From NCBI RefSeq assembly GCF_010093535.1, contig NW_022985213.1, positions 164,705-217,262 of the forward strand: 52,558 nt of DNA. Direction: 5' to 3'. Numbering within the stretch: position 1 is the stretch's first letter; each line of letters starts with the position of its first letter. The translations under genes were made by a program, and so were the position numbers. The notes under the pieces are model-generated. The model saw only the letters and a list, made by a program, of their open reading frames with translations. It did no database searches and had not been told where the DNA came from. This DNA is from Lindgomyces ingoldianus (taxonomy: Eukaryota; Ascomycota; Dothideomycetes; Pleosporales; Lindgomycetaceae). Positions 10,035 through 20,991 of the stretch are shown here, one piece after another.

Positions 10035-10083
10035 CCATGTTTTAGCGCGTAATGCACGGCCTCGCGTAATGCACGATTTTAGC
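10035..10083. repeat. Left TIR with paired 12-mers
   Basis: GCGTAATGCACG occurs at 10047-10058 and 10064-10075, a 17-bp pitch, followed by ATTTTAGC. The right TIR (12103-12149) mirrors this. A plausible transposase-binding pair; binding itself is inferred. Confidence 0.8.
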
Positions 10084-10219
10084 AATCCGCGCCTTTTACT
10101 TTTAAAGCTCTAGAGACTCACACAAATTATAGATTATATAGATTTTTTGTTGTAATACTAATTAAATGCTATAGATTCTATTCCTAGCAATAATTTACAT
10201 GCAATACCTTATAAGGAGG

Positions 10220-12060
10220 TTAATTTGCCTGCCATGTTAAGTCCTGCCTAATGCTGGCTCCCTCTCTTTATTTAATGCTGCATCATTATTAAAATCCTCT
10301 AGCGTACTAGCAATAGGCGTAGGAGCTTTCTGCTTACCCTTTATTACCTGCTAAAGGTTATTTTTAAGCTGTTAATTAACCTGCTAGGTAAGCTCTACCT
10401 CCTCTTATTAAGCTGCTTTTGTCTTAAGCTCCTGCAGGTAAGCCTTCTTTGCTATTACTACTCTATGCCTCTTCCCTTTAACTGCGCGCGCCTTTTTAGC
10501 TTTCTCTGCTTCTTTGCGCTTTACCTTCTCTTATTTTTAAAGCTATAGAGCCTCCTTCTTAGCATCTCTTTGTGCCTAACAATCACGTGCTTCTTAGACC
10601 TTGTTTGGGGACTAGAAGGTCGCACCACTATAATATTCTAGAGGTGCTTCTAGTAGGAGAGGCTTGCTACGCTGGCGGCGCTTCTTCTTATTAATTAGTG
10701 CATCTTTAACCTGCTTAAGCTCACGCTAGAGGAGGATGCAACACACTAAGAATAACTAGACAGTCTTCTTAAGCTCTTGTACGTCTCTCCTATAGAGATT
10801 ACTAACAACCTTGTCTAAAAGGCCTTTAACCCTCTTCTAATCCTTTGCACTAAGTGCTAAGCTAGTGCTCTTACTAGAGGATAGTTGCTTCTCCTGCCTA
10901 TAGCAAAATTAATCTAAGACTACCTGCAGCTTAAATAGTAATAAACTAGTTGCTTTAAAAGCACTAAGGATAGTTTTATGCTTAAAGGACGTTTTCTAGG
11001 CCTTGTTAAACATGCTGTAGAAGTCCCTCTTCTTAATTAATAATAGTCTCTAGCATCTATCTATAAAGCTAGCCAGCTTAGCTAAGTAGGCTAACAAGAG
11101 AGGTTTAAACATGCAGACATTAAGAGGCTGCAGCGTATGGGTCGCATGTGGCGGGTATACAGCTAGGAGGATCTTATTGTTGTCGCAGTACTTAATAAAC
11201 TCTATTAAAACATGCAATCTATAGCCATCTAGGAACAAAAGTTAGTACACTTATTGCGCCTTTACCTTAGTCTTGCAATTAAACACATGTTTAAGCTATA
11301 CTAGGCCTAGTTTATTGTTTGTCTAACTTATAAGTAATAAGGCAAAGAAAGCTTAATGCTTAAAGAGGTTAAAATCCTGTAGCTAAGAGTCTTATATATA
11401 GTTAGAAACAGCTTAGTAGATCTGCGCAGGCATAAGAGAGCTGCTGTTGGCGCAGATGCAGGCTATTGTTATGATCCACTTGCGATTGCCATCCTATATA
11501 AGCTGCTGCTTAATACCTTGCTTATACTGCTGTCTAGAGAAGATTCGCTTTATTTTTAATAGTACCCTAATTAGGAAGCCCTTTTTATCTATATTATAGG
11601 TATGCTGTGGTTCTATGCTATATTGCTTAATTTTTTTGCGTACAAGCTTGAAATATAGCGAGTACTTAAATGCTAAGTTGGCTTTGTTACGCGCAGCGTC
11701 TATGCTAGATGTCTATTAAGATAATAGGTTAATAGAGTGCCTTTTAATAAATTAATTAACCTAGCTCTTGCTAGCTTACCTACTACTTATTTCTGTTACA
11801 AAATTTAAAATTATCTATCTTAAAGAGGATAAACCTCTTGTATAAAGTCTATTAATGTACTCTACTAGCTCTTTCTCCTGCACTAGGCTAAGTAGTTGCT
11901 GATTTTTAAGTTTCTCTGCACGCAGGCGGGTAACGCGTTAGTGACGCCTTGAGAGCGTAGATTAATTAACGCCATACTGCCTAGCTACTGCAGCATAATT
12001 TAGTGATTCTCTAGGTTTCAGCGATTTCAGCGACTCCAAAGCGGCCTTAATACTGCCCAT
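10220..12060 (-). pseudogene. Fot1/pogo-like transposase (DDE_1), RIP-inactivated
   Basis: Cut-and-paste transposase. The start ATG at 12060 gives MGSIKAALESLKSL, followed by a helix-turn-helix region (YAAVARQYGVN*STLSRR) of the kind that binds TIRs. The catalytic core is read through stops. First Asp: YNIDKKGFL near 11580-11600 (the usual following Glu is Lys here). Second: FLDGYRLHV at about 11212-11238. Third: LQPLNVCMFKP at 11101-11133, where Asp has become Asn. The C-terminus is Lys/Arg-rich (about 10640-10440). The longest open piece is 62 codons (11050-11238). The family call is firm from the PPHATHTLQPL block. In-frame TAA/TAG codons and the lost third Asp make it inactive. Confidence 0.9.
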
Positions 12061-12151
12061 ATTGGTTGAGAGAGAGGTGGTTGAAGTTTTGACAGCATCG
12101 CGCAGAACCGTGCATTACGCGAGGCCGTGCATTACACGCTAAAACACAGTA

Positions 12152-12540
12152 TTATCTTCTTATATTCTCTGCTTTAGTTGCTTTACGCGTCCTAACGTGT
12201 GTTTAGGTTAATTGCCGCCCCTAACGCGTGTTCTCCACCTCCAATTCCATTAATTCACGACTCCCCTGGGGCCCGCGCAGTTGTCTCGTCCTGCGGTACT
12301 TATCCCCGGTTCTCTAGGAGAGAGGGGGGGGGGTTTAGGGTTAGGTACTGGTACTTATCTTGCAACCCCCTCAGTCGCCGCAGCTCCGGTCTTCCTGCAG
12401 GTCGAATCGTGCCGAAAAGTTGATGGATTTTCACTTCGCCTATATCGCAACCCGTATTCCAAATTCCGCCTACTGTACTCTATAGTGCTAGAGTGGGTTC
12501 CAAATTCGTCTGGCCTTATAACGTTCCAAATTCCTAGTGC
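12152..12540. other. GC-rich mixed relic between two elements
   Basis: Little RIP. It holds a G run (12322-12331) next to TTTAGGGTTAGG, three copies of TTCCAAATTC (12457-12466, 12498-12507, 12524-12533), and at about 12471-12499 an inverted stretch of about 28 bp identical to the pogo-like fragment at about 617-645. Open frames on the plus strand here are shadows. The minus-strand copia integrase frame stays open through it to 12355, but copia similarity fades at about 12540. It looks like a patchwork joint rather than one element. Confidence 0.4.
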
Positions 12541-13398
12541 GTCTAGTGACTGAGAGAGAGCGAGCTGATGCTTGAGAGAGAGGTTCTCGGTGTCGTCGTC
12601 GACTTCTGGTATGTCGAGGACTTGTATGTATGAAGGATTGATATAATCCTCTTGTTTGGTGCCTGTGTAAAACTGATCTGTGTCAAAGATGACATCACGT
12701 GTTCGGATAACTTGATTGTTTGGTGGTAGCCAGATCCTATAGATGTTGGTTGAGTCGTATCCAACTAGGTGGCCTATCAGAGCTCTGGATTCGAGCTTGT
12801 CCGCGCGTTTGAGATGCTTGTTATGTACATATGCGCAGCATCCGATTGGAGCTAGATGAGCAATGGAGGGTTTCTGTTCATATACCAACTCATATGGTGG
12901 GCGCCAATGGAGTGCTCTGACTGGTGCTCGATTGAGCAAGTAGGCGGCGGATGCGAAGAGCTCATTGGATAGTGATTTTGGTAGATTGCCCTGGAGCCTC
13001 AGAGCTCGAGCGACGGTGATGAGTCGCTTACCAGCGATTTCTGTGAGTCCATTCTGCTCTTCTGTATGCTCAGCGCGGAATTCTACTTTGATGCCTAGAT
13101 CTTTGAGCTCGCTAAGGTCTCCGTATCCCCGCTCGTTGTCAGCTCTAATGGTGACGACTAGGAAGCCAAATTGACGTTGTATGGTCGCTATGAATCGAAG
13201 TATAGCTGGCACTAGTACGGCGGATGATTTATGGTGGAGTAGCTGCGTCTCATGCCATTTGGTATACTCATCTACTGCATGGAGTCCGTATAGATCTCCA
13301 TTGTAGCAGCGCTGGCCAGTGGGGCAGAGCTGGATGAGGTCTATGCCTATGCGATGGAATGGGCGGGTAGATGCTAATTGTGGCAGTTGTTAACTAAT
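12355..13398 (-). pseudogene. Copia integrase core, nearly intact frame
   Basis: Integrase joins retrotransposon cDNA to the genome. The frame is open for about 345 codons. The first catalytic Asp is in HRIGIDLIQL (13324-13359), the second in IRADNERGYG (about 13120-13150), and the Glu in EEQNGLTE about 33 residues later. Conserved copia text follows: YLLNRAP, then HLVGYDSTNIYRIW and a DVIFD block. All three catalytic residues are kept. The last 60 or so codons (below about 12540) run into foreign sequence, giving a false C-terminus. The frame lacks RT, so it is not a working polyprotein. Copia integrase identity is very sure. Confidence 0.9.
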
Positions 13399-13428
13399 CT
13401 GCTTCTTAATTTTAGTTTTAATGCATAC

Positions 13429-14056
13429 TTAACAGTCTTTAAGTGTCACAGCTCTGTCGTACTTATGCCCATGCTCTTGTATTCTGATTCCCTGTACGCT
13501 TTGCTCCAGATGGTTGACTGTCTCCATGCCTATGTGACCCATGAGCTTGTGAGCTTCCTCGCAGGTAGTGATGATAGGGCGTCGCTCCTCGCGCGATGGA
13601 CAATGATAGATCCTTTTGAGCTTAGTGGCTAAGGTGACTAGTTCAGGGGAGGAGCTTCGAAGCCGAGAGCTGAAGGTGGAGAGCTCTGCTCGCTCCATCT
13701 CCTCTGCGTCAATGAGCCAATGTCCGTCTCAGTAGGCGAGTTTGCAGACAACGTTTTCTGAGGATCCTTGGTATAACGCGTCTCTACCAGAGTCAAAGTG
13801 GATGTCTAGGGATCTGCATCGTGCGAGACCTAGTACATTGGCGAAGAAGCCTTTGACGTATGCGACATGTGTGAGCTTGATAGTGGAGAGTCCTGCAGGT
13901 GTATTGACCTTTAGGTGGACGTCTCCCCAGCTAGTGATGGGTAGAGCTTCGCGGCCAGCGTATACAATCTCTCCAGGCATTGCGTCGCGTTAATAGGTCC
14001 AGCCGTATTAGGTGTTGTTGCAGATGTGCGCGTTAGAGCCAGGATCTAGTATCTAA
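13429..14056 (-). pseudogene. Copia protease and GAG-pre-integrase segment
   Basis: The aspartic protease site reads ILDPGSNAHICNN at 14052-14014, with the Asp intact. It is followed, in frame across a few stops, by VYAGREALPI and HVAYVKGFFANVLGLARCRS (13980-13729). The GAG-pre-integrase block is AHKLMGHIGMETVNHLEQ (13698-13429). Stops separate the pieces (for example after CKLAY at 13729 and after LKDC at 13429), most being TAG/TAA of RIP type. Composition is close to normal, in sharp contrast to gag upstream. Confidence 0.85.
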
Positions 14057-14059
14057 CAA

Positions 14060-14928
14060 TTAATGAGGCTTGGTACAGCAACAGAGGTGCTGAAGACCTC
14101 CTGTAGAGCATTTAACTGCGGAGTTAAGCTAGGGAGCTCGCCATTATTAAAATTAATAGGTGTTAGAGCGCTTTACTGTCTTTGTTGCTTCTCTTGCTGT
14201 TGCTTGTCCCTCTCTAGCTATAATAAGTTAATAAGCTTTAAATAAGTGTAGTGTGTCTCTTATAGTAATTATAGTGTCTTATTAATGTATTATAGGCTAA
14301 AAAAGATCTTCTATAATTCTTAAGTAAAGCTTAATAAACTTTTTTAATAATAGTTCTTATTATCTTTACACTACTAGTTATAGTCTGCCCTGTTCTTCTT
14401 TTTATATTAGTGTGGCAGTTTAGAACGCGGTAGGTTTGCTTAGTCTTAAGTAAGTTTTAGTATAATAATATTTAATGCCTTAGTTAGCAACTTATTAAGC
14501 GCGTCTATATTACTTGCCTTAAATTAATAATAGATTTCTATTATTCTAGCTAGTTCTTACGCTTCCTGCTGCTCTTACAGCTAGGCGCAAGCTTCTGCTA
14601 AAGCCTAATTTACAGGGGTGGACTGTGCGTTACTTGGCCCTGCACTAGCCCTTCTAACCTCTTCTAGGCCCTAATTGCCTTTTAGATAGCTTAACAAGCC
14701 TAATTTATAAAGATTTCTATTATCTCTTTTACTTATCTCTTGCTCTATTTCTCTCTGTGTTAGTGTTAACTGTAGTTAAGTATTACTAAAAGTAGTAGTC
14801 TTAGTTAGCTTTTTAAGTAGTCTTTAAGCCCTAGTTGCATTTAATTTTTTTTTCTAGTGTTTTATATTAACACTATTTTATAAGAATGTTGCCTTTAAGC
14901 AGTATACTAGCTTGTAGAGCAATTTAAA
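14060..14928 (-). pseudogene. Copia family E gag, RIP-degraded
   Basis: Between the LTR and the protease on the minus strand. Text such as SFTQELQKIFSSLQYIN can be read by treating TAG as Gln, and a Gln-rich linker (ERDKQQQEKQQRQQS) leads to the protease. The same sequence recurs on the plus strand at 42665-42827 and 43434-43712, which anchors the assignment. No zinc knuckle is seen. RIP density is high from 14928 to about 14200 and fades toward 14000. Confidence 0.7.
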
Positions 14929-15129
14929 TGTAAAGATAGAATAGTAGATAGCACTAATAGCACTAAAAGTAAGGTTTTAGAGAAAGATAGAAGTGTATTG
15001 TAAGAGAGACAAATTGCTACTAAGCCTTACTTGTTAGGATTTATCCCTATATACAAATCACAGGTCATATAACCTCTAAACTAGTCAGGTGAGGCCATAC
15101 TAGCCTGTTCTAGGACATCCGGCCTTACA
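14929..15129 (-). mobile_element. LTR of copia family E (5' LTR)
   Basis: 201 bp; on the minus strand TGTAAGGCCGGATGTCC to ATCTTTACA, with short inverted ends (TGTAAG/CTTTACA). It matches the plus-strand LTR at 50093-50295 along its length, with differences mostly C/T and G/A. It is followed directly by gag. Confidence 0.85.
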
Positions 15130-15169
15130 TTATTTATGAACTGTTGTAGTATTTTATAACTATAAGATT

Positions 15170-17279
15170 GTCTTTATAAAGCCTTTGCCTAACAGTTATA
15201 ACCCTTTATATAAATAATATGTTGAGAAGCTAGAAGTAATAAAAAATATATTATAAATAATTTTAAATATAGCTTTATTAAGTAAAATTAAAGCTTTTTT
15301 ACATTTTTTATGTTTTATGTATAGAAACTAAATAATAACTTATATATCTATATTAATTACTATAAACTTAATGCTTTTACTTATANNNNNNNNNNATAAA
15401 TCTAAGCGTTAAAAAGTGTACTACTTTTTAAACATAATATAAAACTTATAAATATTAAGTTTTGCCTTTTAAATTATATAATAGCCTAGTAACTTGCTAG
15501 TGCTATATAAATAACATATTAATTAACTATCTAAATAATTTTTATATTACTTATTTTAATAACATTTTTATCTACTTTAAAAATAAAGCAACTTATATTT
15601 TTTATATTAAAACAGTTTTAGAAAGGGTCTAGTAAGTAAAATTATAAGTAAAAATTAAGAAAGTAAATTTTATATTACTTATATAAAGTATTTTAGCTAT
15701 ATACTTTTAAATAAAAAACTAAAGGTTAATCTAAAGAAAGTTAAAGTACTGCGTAACTAGTAAGTGCTTACTACTATAATAAGTGTAAAATCTTTTCTAG
15801 GCTTTACTAAATTTTATTAAGAATTTATTTTAAAATTTTTATGTATAGTAAAACTAATTATTATACGATAAAGTTTTACTACCTCTTTTATATAGACTTT
15901 AGAGTGTAATGTGGCCTTTAAAAAGCTAAAGTTAGCGCTATTAAGTATACTTATGCTTTACTATTTTAACTTAGTGTTATAAACTAAAATTAAAACTAAT
16001 GCTTTAAATAAAGTAGTAGTAAAAGTTTTTTTTTAGAAATAAGTAAATAAAAATTAGTGCTTTATTTTATTTTATAGTAAAGTCTTATTTAGTTTAGAGC
16101 TAAACTAGAAAATATATAATAAAAAGCTATTTATAATTATTACTATATTTAAATAATAAAAGGCTCAGCTTACATGTATAGTAACTAGTACTTTAGTATA
16201 TATAAATTATTATTTGTTAAAGTATTCTATAATAATAAAAGTACTTAATGCTTACTAAGTTTATTAGGCTAAAAAGTTAGCTTAGTATTACTTCTAAATT
16301 AAGTACACTTCTAGTAAAAATAACACTAAAGTAAATATTCTTAGCTATTATAAGTAAAACATAAAAAATTTAAAAGCAGCTTAAACTAATAACTAGTTAA
16401 AAGTCTTACTTAGACTATACTAACTTTACTTTTAAATTAACTATAAACTAGCCTAGTACTATATTACTTAAATAATAACATAGGCAGCTACACTAAATAT
16501 TATAAAAATACTAAATTAAGTTATGTTTTTAAATTTTTTATAATTAATTAATATATTATTTTAAAAAAAATTAAGCTTTTTTTACATAAAAGTAAAAACT
16601 CTTACTTTACTACTATTAAATAGAAAATAGACTACTTTTTTATACTAACTACTTATATATGCTAGTAAACCTATTACTGTGTACCTAGCTTATTTAAGAA
16701 GTTTATAACTAAGTATTCTTAGCACACTTAAGTGCTACTAAGACCTATTAGTTACTGTCTTAAGAGTACTACTAAAAAAGTATAAAAGCTACTTATAAAT
16801 AATATATATAAAATTACTTTCTTTATTATAAAGCTTATTTAAAATAAACTTAAACTTTAAAGTTTATTTACTTCTTACTAATTTCTAATTAACTAATATA
16901 GCACTAATACATTAACTTTAAGAAGTGTTTTAAAAATAAGTCTAGATATAATTAAATTATAGTTATAATTAATTACTTATTTAAATAAGGTATTTTTATT
17001 CTTTATTCTAAAATAATTAATACTAATAAAATAGCTACTTTATTTATTTAATAAGTGCACTATTTTAGCTATACACCTAAAACTATTATTTTAATTAAAA
17101 ACTTTAGTTTATATTTAGTTTCTAGTTTAAGTTTTATTAAATTTTAAGCATAAAAGTTAAGCTTTTTACTAGTTACTATAAAAAAATAAATAGCTAAACT
17201 AAGATTATAAATAAGTACATTAATTAAAAACTAAAGCTTTTTATATTTTTTTACTAAAATAACTAAAGTTTTTTACTAA
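15170..17279 (+). pseudogene. Gypsy A pol: RT, RNase H, integrase start
   Basis: Ty3/gypsy reverse transcriptase and RNase H, read through RIP stops. The RT N-terminus is near 15175-15330 (PLYKQYVEKLEVI then SKIKAFLHFLCF). The YxDD box at 15552-15563 is now YFNN, both Asp turned to Asn. The connection VKSFLGFTKFYQEFI is at about 15790-15835. RNase H has TNALNKVVVKV at about 15995-16025 (expected TDAS), then FYSKVLFSLELN and YNKKLFIIITIFK. RNase H ends near 16360 (ILSYYK). Integrase runs from about 16640 into the pogo insertion. Ten Ns at 15386-15395 interrupt the RT. Confidence 0.85.
15386..15395. other. Assembly gap, 10 N
   Basis: A run of exactly ten N inside the gypsy A RT. Its true size is unknown; the RT segment around the expected D-containing palm motif A is missing here. 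Confidence 0.95.
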
Positions 17280-17698
17280 CGTACTTTATAGGCGAGTTGC
17301 TCACACACCTAAGATGCTTACTTTTGCTAAGACCCTACTCTAACAAACTCTATTATAGCCTATAACAACCTGCTCTAGCACTATATAGTATAGTACAGCC
17401 TAGAATATTATTTAGATACTACTTCTACTTCTTACTTACACATTTGCGTGTTATGCCTAGTCTAATTACACTATCTGCAGCGCCTTTAGAATAGCTTACT
17501 TACTTTAGCTTACACCTGCTTTTTTACCTTTTTTCTATTACTGCGCACTTTAAACTTCTTTAAAGCTATTAAGTGTAAGCTTTTCTAAATTATTAAAGTT
17601 TTTTTTACTTTAATTTACTTTTTTTTATGTAATTTATATTATGCAGTAGCTTTATTAGCTGCTTAAAGCTTAATAATTTCTTATTATGCTAACACTAG

Positions 17699-18314
17699 TG
17701 TTACGGTCTACGGTTGGACCAGCGTAACTCCACCGGCAGTGCTCCACAATCTAGCTGAGTTAAGGAAGGGCTCGCTTACGAACTAGTCGGAGGACACGGA
17801 AGCAGCGCAGCTGCCTTCGATTATGGAAGAATGCGTTGTCTAATAAGGAACGAAACGCCAGAACCAAGCAAGCTTGGCGCGTTGGAACGAGCCGAGACGA
17901 GCTGGTAACAGGACTAGTTGTAGGAGCTTGTCAGAACTCGCCAGAGCTCCCCTTAGCGCATTATGCACATGTATATAGTTTCTATATTAAACAACCTTTA
18001 GAAGGCGTGTTTAATGTTTAGTTTATTCTCTACATAGACTAAGTAGCATTTAGCTTTCTAAAGAGCTGCAATACTATTTATATATCTTGCACTATATATA
18101 CCTCTAATTCTGTCCAACAGGACCGTTTGACCCGGCCTCTATACCGCCGCACACAGGGCAAACCACGATCCGGTCACTCTACCTCCCTCCAATAGCCCAA
18201 TAGCCTGTACGTAGGTCTGTACACCCTACTAGATTGGCCCCTATCATTCGTCCAACTCCCCCCCCTTAGAATAATAGAAGACCTGAGTGCTTCTAGGAAG
18301 CAAGGATTATAACA
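17699..18314 (+). mobile_element. Gypsy C 5' LTR
   Basis: 616 bp, TGTTACGGTCTACGGTTGG to AAGGATTATAACA. It is much less mutated than the 3' LTR in its first half (for example TCGGAGGACACGG here, TTAGAGGACACAG there). It carries a TATATA-containing stretch near 17970. A 61-codon open frame inside (17836-18021) is not supported as a gene. Confidence 0.9.
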
Positions 18315-18372
18315 TTAAACACCACCCCCTCTAAAAAGTATAGATACCTCACGACACGACTTGGATTCTAAC

Positions 18373-18690
18373 ATGGCCTATGCCGCGCCATCGGGATCCA
18401 CAGAAGTTCCCACCTAAAGCGAAGCCGTCCTGGCGGAACAGATTAATACAATCCAGGACGACATTAAGGAACTCTAGCAGATTAGTAACAAAGTCAGCAA
18501 ACTATTAAAACTTAAGCAAGAGATTACTAACCTACGCCAAAGAGCAACAGAACTGCAGAACCTTCCTAGACCTTCTAGCCTCTAGGAAGCAACTAATCAA
18601 GCCCATTAAATACACAAACTACAAGTAGAGCTAGCAAAAGTGCAGTATGATATCACAGATAAAGAGGAACAATGGCAGTTCTTTATTAAG
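18373..18690 (+). pseudogene. Gypsy C gag N-terminus, coiled-coil-like
   Basis: An ATG at 18373 gives MAYAAPSGSTEVPT and then a heptad-like, Gln/Leu/Lys-rich stretch (EQINTIQDDIKEL, KQEITNLRQRATELQNL). Only about 105 codons remain before the frame runs, without shift, into RT text (about 18690). TAG/TAA stops interrupt it. The 5' leader between LTR and ATG resembles that of the gag after LTR B (42061-42010), supporting a shared lineage. Confidence 0.7.
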
Positions 18691-19355
18691 ATCTAAGATT
18701 AGTTCCCTTTACTAATTATACAAGACATTATAAACTAATTAAAAGGAACCTAGTACTTCACAAAGTTTAACGTACAAGACAGATTTAACAAAATAAGGAT
18801 ACAGGAGGGAGATAAGTAGCTCACGGCGTTTAGAACCCTGTGGGGGCTCTACAAGCTACTAGTAATGCTGTTTAGCCTAACAAATGCCCTAGCAACATTT
18901 TAACGCATTATTAATACAGCCCTTAACCTATACCTTAACATCTTTACCCTAGTATATTTAGATGACGTTCTTATCTATTTAAAGGATACCCTAGAAGACT
19001 ATGTACAGAAGGTACAAAAAGTTTTAGAACAGCTTAGGAAATATAGACTTCACCTGCAGCTCTCTAAATGCGAATTCTATGTTACTAAAATAGAGTATTT
19101 AGGATTTATAATTAATAGTAAAGAAATAAAAATTAACTTAGCTAAGATATAAAAAGTACTTAAGTAGCTAGAACCTATAACAGTTAAGGAAGTTAAAGGA
19201 TTCTTAGAACTATTAGGCTATGTTAGACAAATAATTAGGGACTACTTAAAAATTACTATACTATTAATAAATGCTATAACTAAGGAACAAGCAGCAGCAA
19301 AATTTATCTAGACTCTATAAATAAACAAAGCATTTATAGCGCTAAAACAGGCTAT
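18690..19355 (+). pseudogene. Gypsy C reverse transcriptase, N-truncated
   Basis: It begins within the RT palm at QDIIN*LKGT and contains YFTKFNVQDRFNKIRI. The intact catalytic box VYLDDVLIY is at 18952-18978, followed by LSKCEFYVTKIEYLGFIINS and the connection VKEVKGFLELLGYV. It is one of the few polymerase boxes here where both Asp survive. The N-terminal palm and fingers are deleted, so it could not work even without its stop codons. Confidence 0.88.
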
Positions 19356-19850
19356 AACAAGTAGTGCTAAGGATGTACAACCCACAGTTGGATACAAAGA
19401 TCCACACGGATGCATCCCTGGGAGCCAGTGGGGCTGCATTCTATCAGAAGCAGGATGACGGAAAGTGGCATCTAGTTGCGTACCACTCTGCTAAGTTTTT
19501 AGGACCTAAAGCAGGCTATAGTATACCTAACAAAGAACTAAAAGCAATATTAAACGCTGTAAGAGTATAGGCTACAGAATTGCACAGGATAGCTAAGCCC
19601 TTCTATATTATAACAGACTATGTAAATTTAGTCACATTCCTAACAGTAAAAAAGCTGTTACTAATGCATGTAAGATAGGCAATAGAACTTGCACAGTTTA
19701 ACTGCATTATTAAGCATGTCCTAGGAACACAAAACTAGTAGGCTAACGCCCTTAGCTAGAGACTAGACTACTTTAATAGAGAAAAGAAAGGAACTAAAGA
19801 GTTTACACTCTTTAAGAAAACTAATAAAGGATAAATATACAATAGGCCTA
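19356..19850 (+). pseudogene. Gypsy C RNase H
   Basis: The frame shifts relative to RT near 19360. An open piece at 19364-19570 reads KIHTDASLGASGAAFYQK, with the catalytic Asp of TDAS kept, then YSIPNKELKAILNAVRV. The domain continues after one stop with FYIITDYVNLVTFL and ends with Asn/Ala/Leu (ANALSQR) near 19760. RNase H removes template RNA during cDNA synthesis. This block is locally spared by RIP. Confidence 0.85.
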
Positions 19851-20990
19851 GACCTATAAAAGAATTCTACATGCTTATAGTAAATAAGTAGGGATAGAAG
19901 AATCTAATTAGGGAATACTACAAGTCCCTAATGTTTAGACACCTAGGAATAGGCACCCTTTAGAAGAAGCTAAGGGCTGCTATACTACAACAAATACTAA
20001 AGGTAAAGCAATTATGCACAGAGGTGCTTAGAGAATGCAACACCTGCAACAGAAACAACCTATAAAGGCATAGGCCCTACAGGTACCTTTAGCTAATTAA
20101 AGCCCTAAAGTTACTATAGACAATAATTATAATAAACTTTATTATAGAGCTACCCCTATTAAAGAAACTAGGGACAGAAAGGATGTGCAACATAATTATA
20201 ATAGCCCTAGATAAGACTACTAAATACTTACACACTTAGCCCTCTAAGAAGACAATAACAGCTAAGGAATTTATTTACAAACTAAAACAAAACATAATAT
20301 TAGTACATAAGTGCCCTAAGATTATTATCTTTAATTAAGATAAGTTGTTTACTAGCAGTTTCTAGAAAGCAGTAATGCGGCACCTTAGCATAACACACAA
20401 GCTATTAACAGCCTACTACCTACAGATAGATAGCTAGACTAAATAAGTAAACACAGAAGTAGAAAAGTACTTAAGAAAATACGTCTCCTACATTTAAGAC
20501 AATTAGACAGTGTGGCTCTTAATAGCGCAGTTAGCTATTAACAACGTAGAGTTAGCTATAATAAAAGAAACGCTATACAGAGCTAATTTTAGATACAACC
20601 CCTACTTTACACTACACAGAAACTAACCTATAGACCTGCAGGAGTTAATAAATTAGCTAAACAACCTACGCTAGATATACAAAAGGTTAGCTATAGAAGC
20701 AAAGTCTAGTAGAGAAATAATAGAGAAATATGTAAATAAATTATAATAACTAGGACTAAAAATCTACCTTAGAGATTATGTGTATCTTAATACTAAAAAT
20801 CTTAAGACACTAAGACCCTCTAGGAAGCTAGCAGAAAAGAGGATAGGACTATACAAAGTTCTCTAGACCTAACAAGACAACTGCAAGCTTAAGCTTCCCC
20901 TACATATAAAGATACATCTGTAGTTCTATATCTCTAGATTAGAGAAAGCACCTAAAGAAATTCCCTTATCTACATAAAGATAAAAAGACA
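19850..20990 (+). pseudogene. Gypsy C integrase, catalytic triad mutated
   Basis: Zinc-binding HHCC part at about 19915-20065 (FRHLGIGTLQKKL then ECNTCNRNN). Catalytic core: first block IIIINFIIELP at about 20124-20155 (Asp to Asn); second block IFN*DKLFTSSF at about 20326-20360 (expected SDRD, the first Asp turned to Asn); third block AYYLQIDS*TK*VN at about 20410-20455 (expected TDGQTER, Glu turned to Lys). The C-terminal part includes DYVYLNTKNLK and a GLYKVL block. All changes are G-to-A type. Confidence 0.87.
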
Positions 20991-20991
20991 A

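Larger units (their letters stand above)
10035..12149 (-). mobile_element. Fot1/pogo-like DNA transposon, complete length
   Basis: Terminal inverted repeats of about 47 bp: the left begins CCATGTTTTAGCGCGTAATG and the right reads inward as CTGTGTTTTAGCGTGTAATG. It is flanked by TA (10033-10034 and 12150-12151), the target duplication of the Tc1/mariner/pogo superfamily. Each TIR contains the 12-mer GCGTAATGCACG (or a one-base variant) twice, 17 bp apart. A degraded transposase fills the minus strand. The ends are well preserved while the middle is heavily RIP-mutated. A second, truncated copy is at 28610-28916. Confidence 0.92.
12541..15129 (-). mobile_element. Copia family E element, 5' part
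   Basis: Read on the minus strand: 5' LTR (15129-14929), gag (about 14928-14060), protease (Asp motif at about 14052), GAG-pre-integrase and integrase (to about 12541). RT and RNase H are missing, so it is 3'-truncated at the patchwork joint. The LTR and gag are heavily RIP-mutated; protease to integrase is nearly untouched. Another copy of gag and an LTR of the same family lie on the plus strand at 42665-43712 and 50093-50295. Its LTR abuts gypsy A at 15130, into whose RT region it probably inserted. Confidence 0.85.

Noticed and set aside
12965..13993. Plus-strand frames at 12965-13174, 13378-13632 and 13742-13993
   Set aside because: They are antisense shadows of the copia protease-integrase frame, whose conserved motifs are on the minus strand.
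17836..18021. 61-codon open frame
   Set aside because: Inside the gypsy C 5' LTR, absent from the mutated 3' LTR, no recognised motif.
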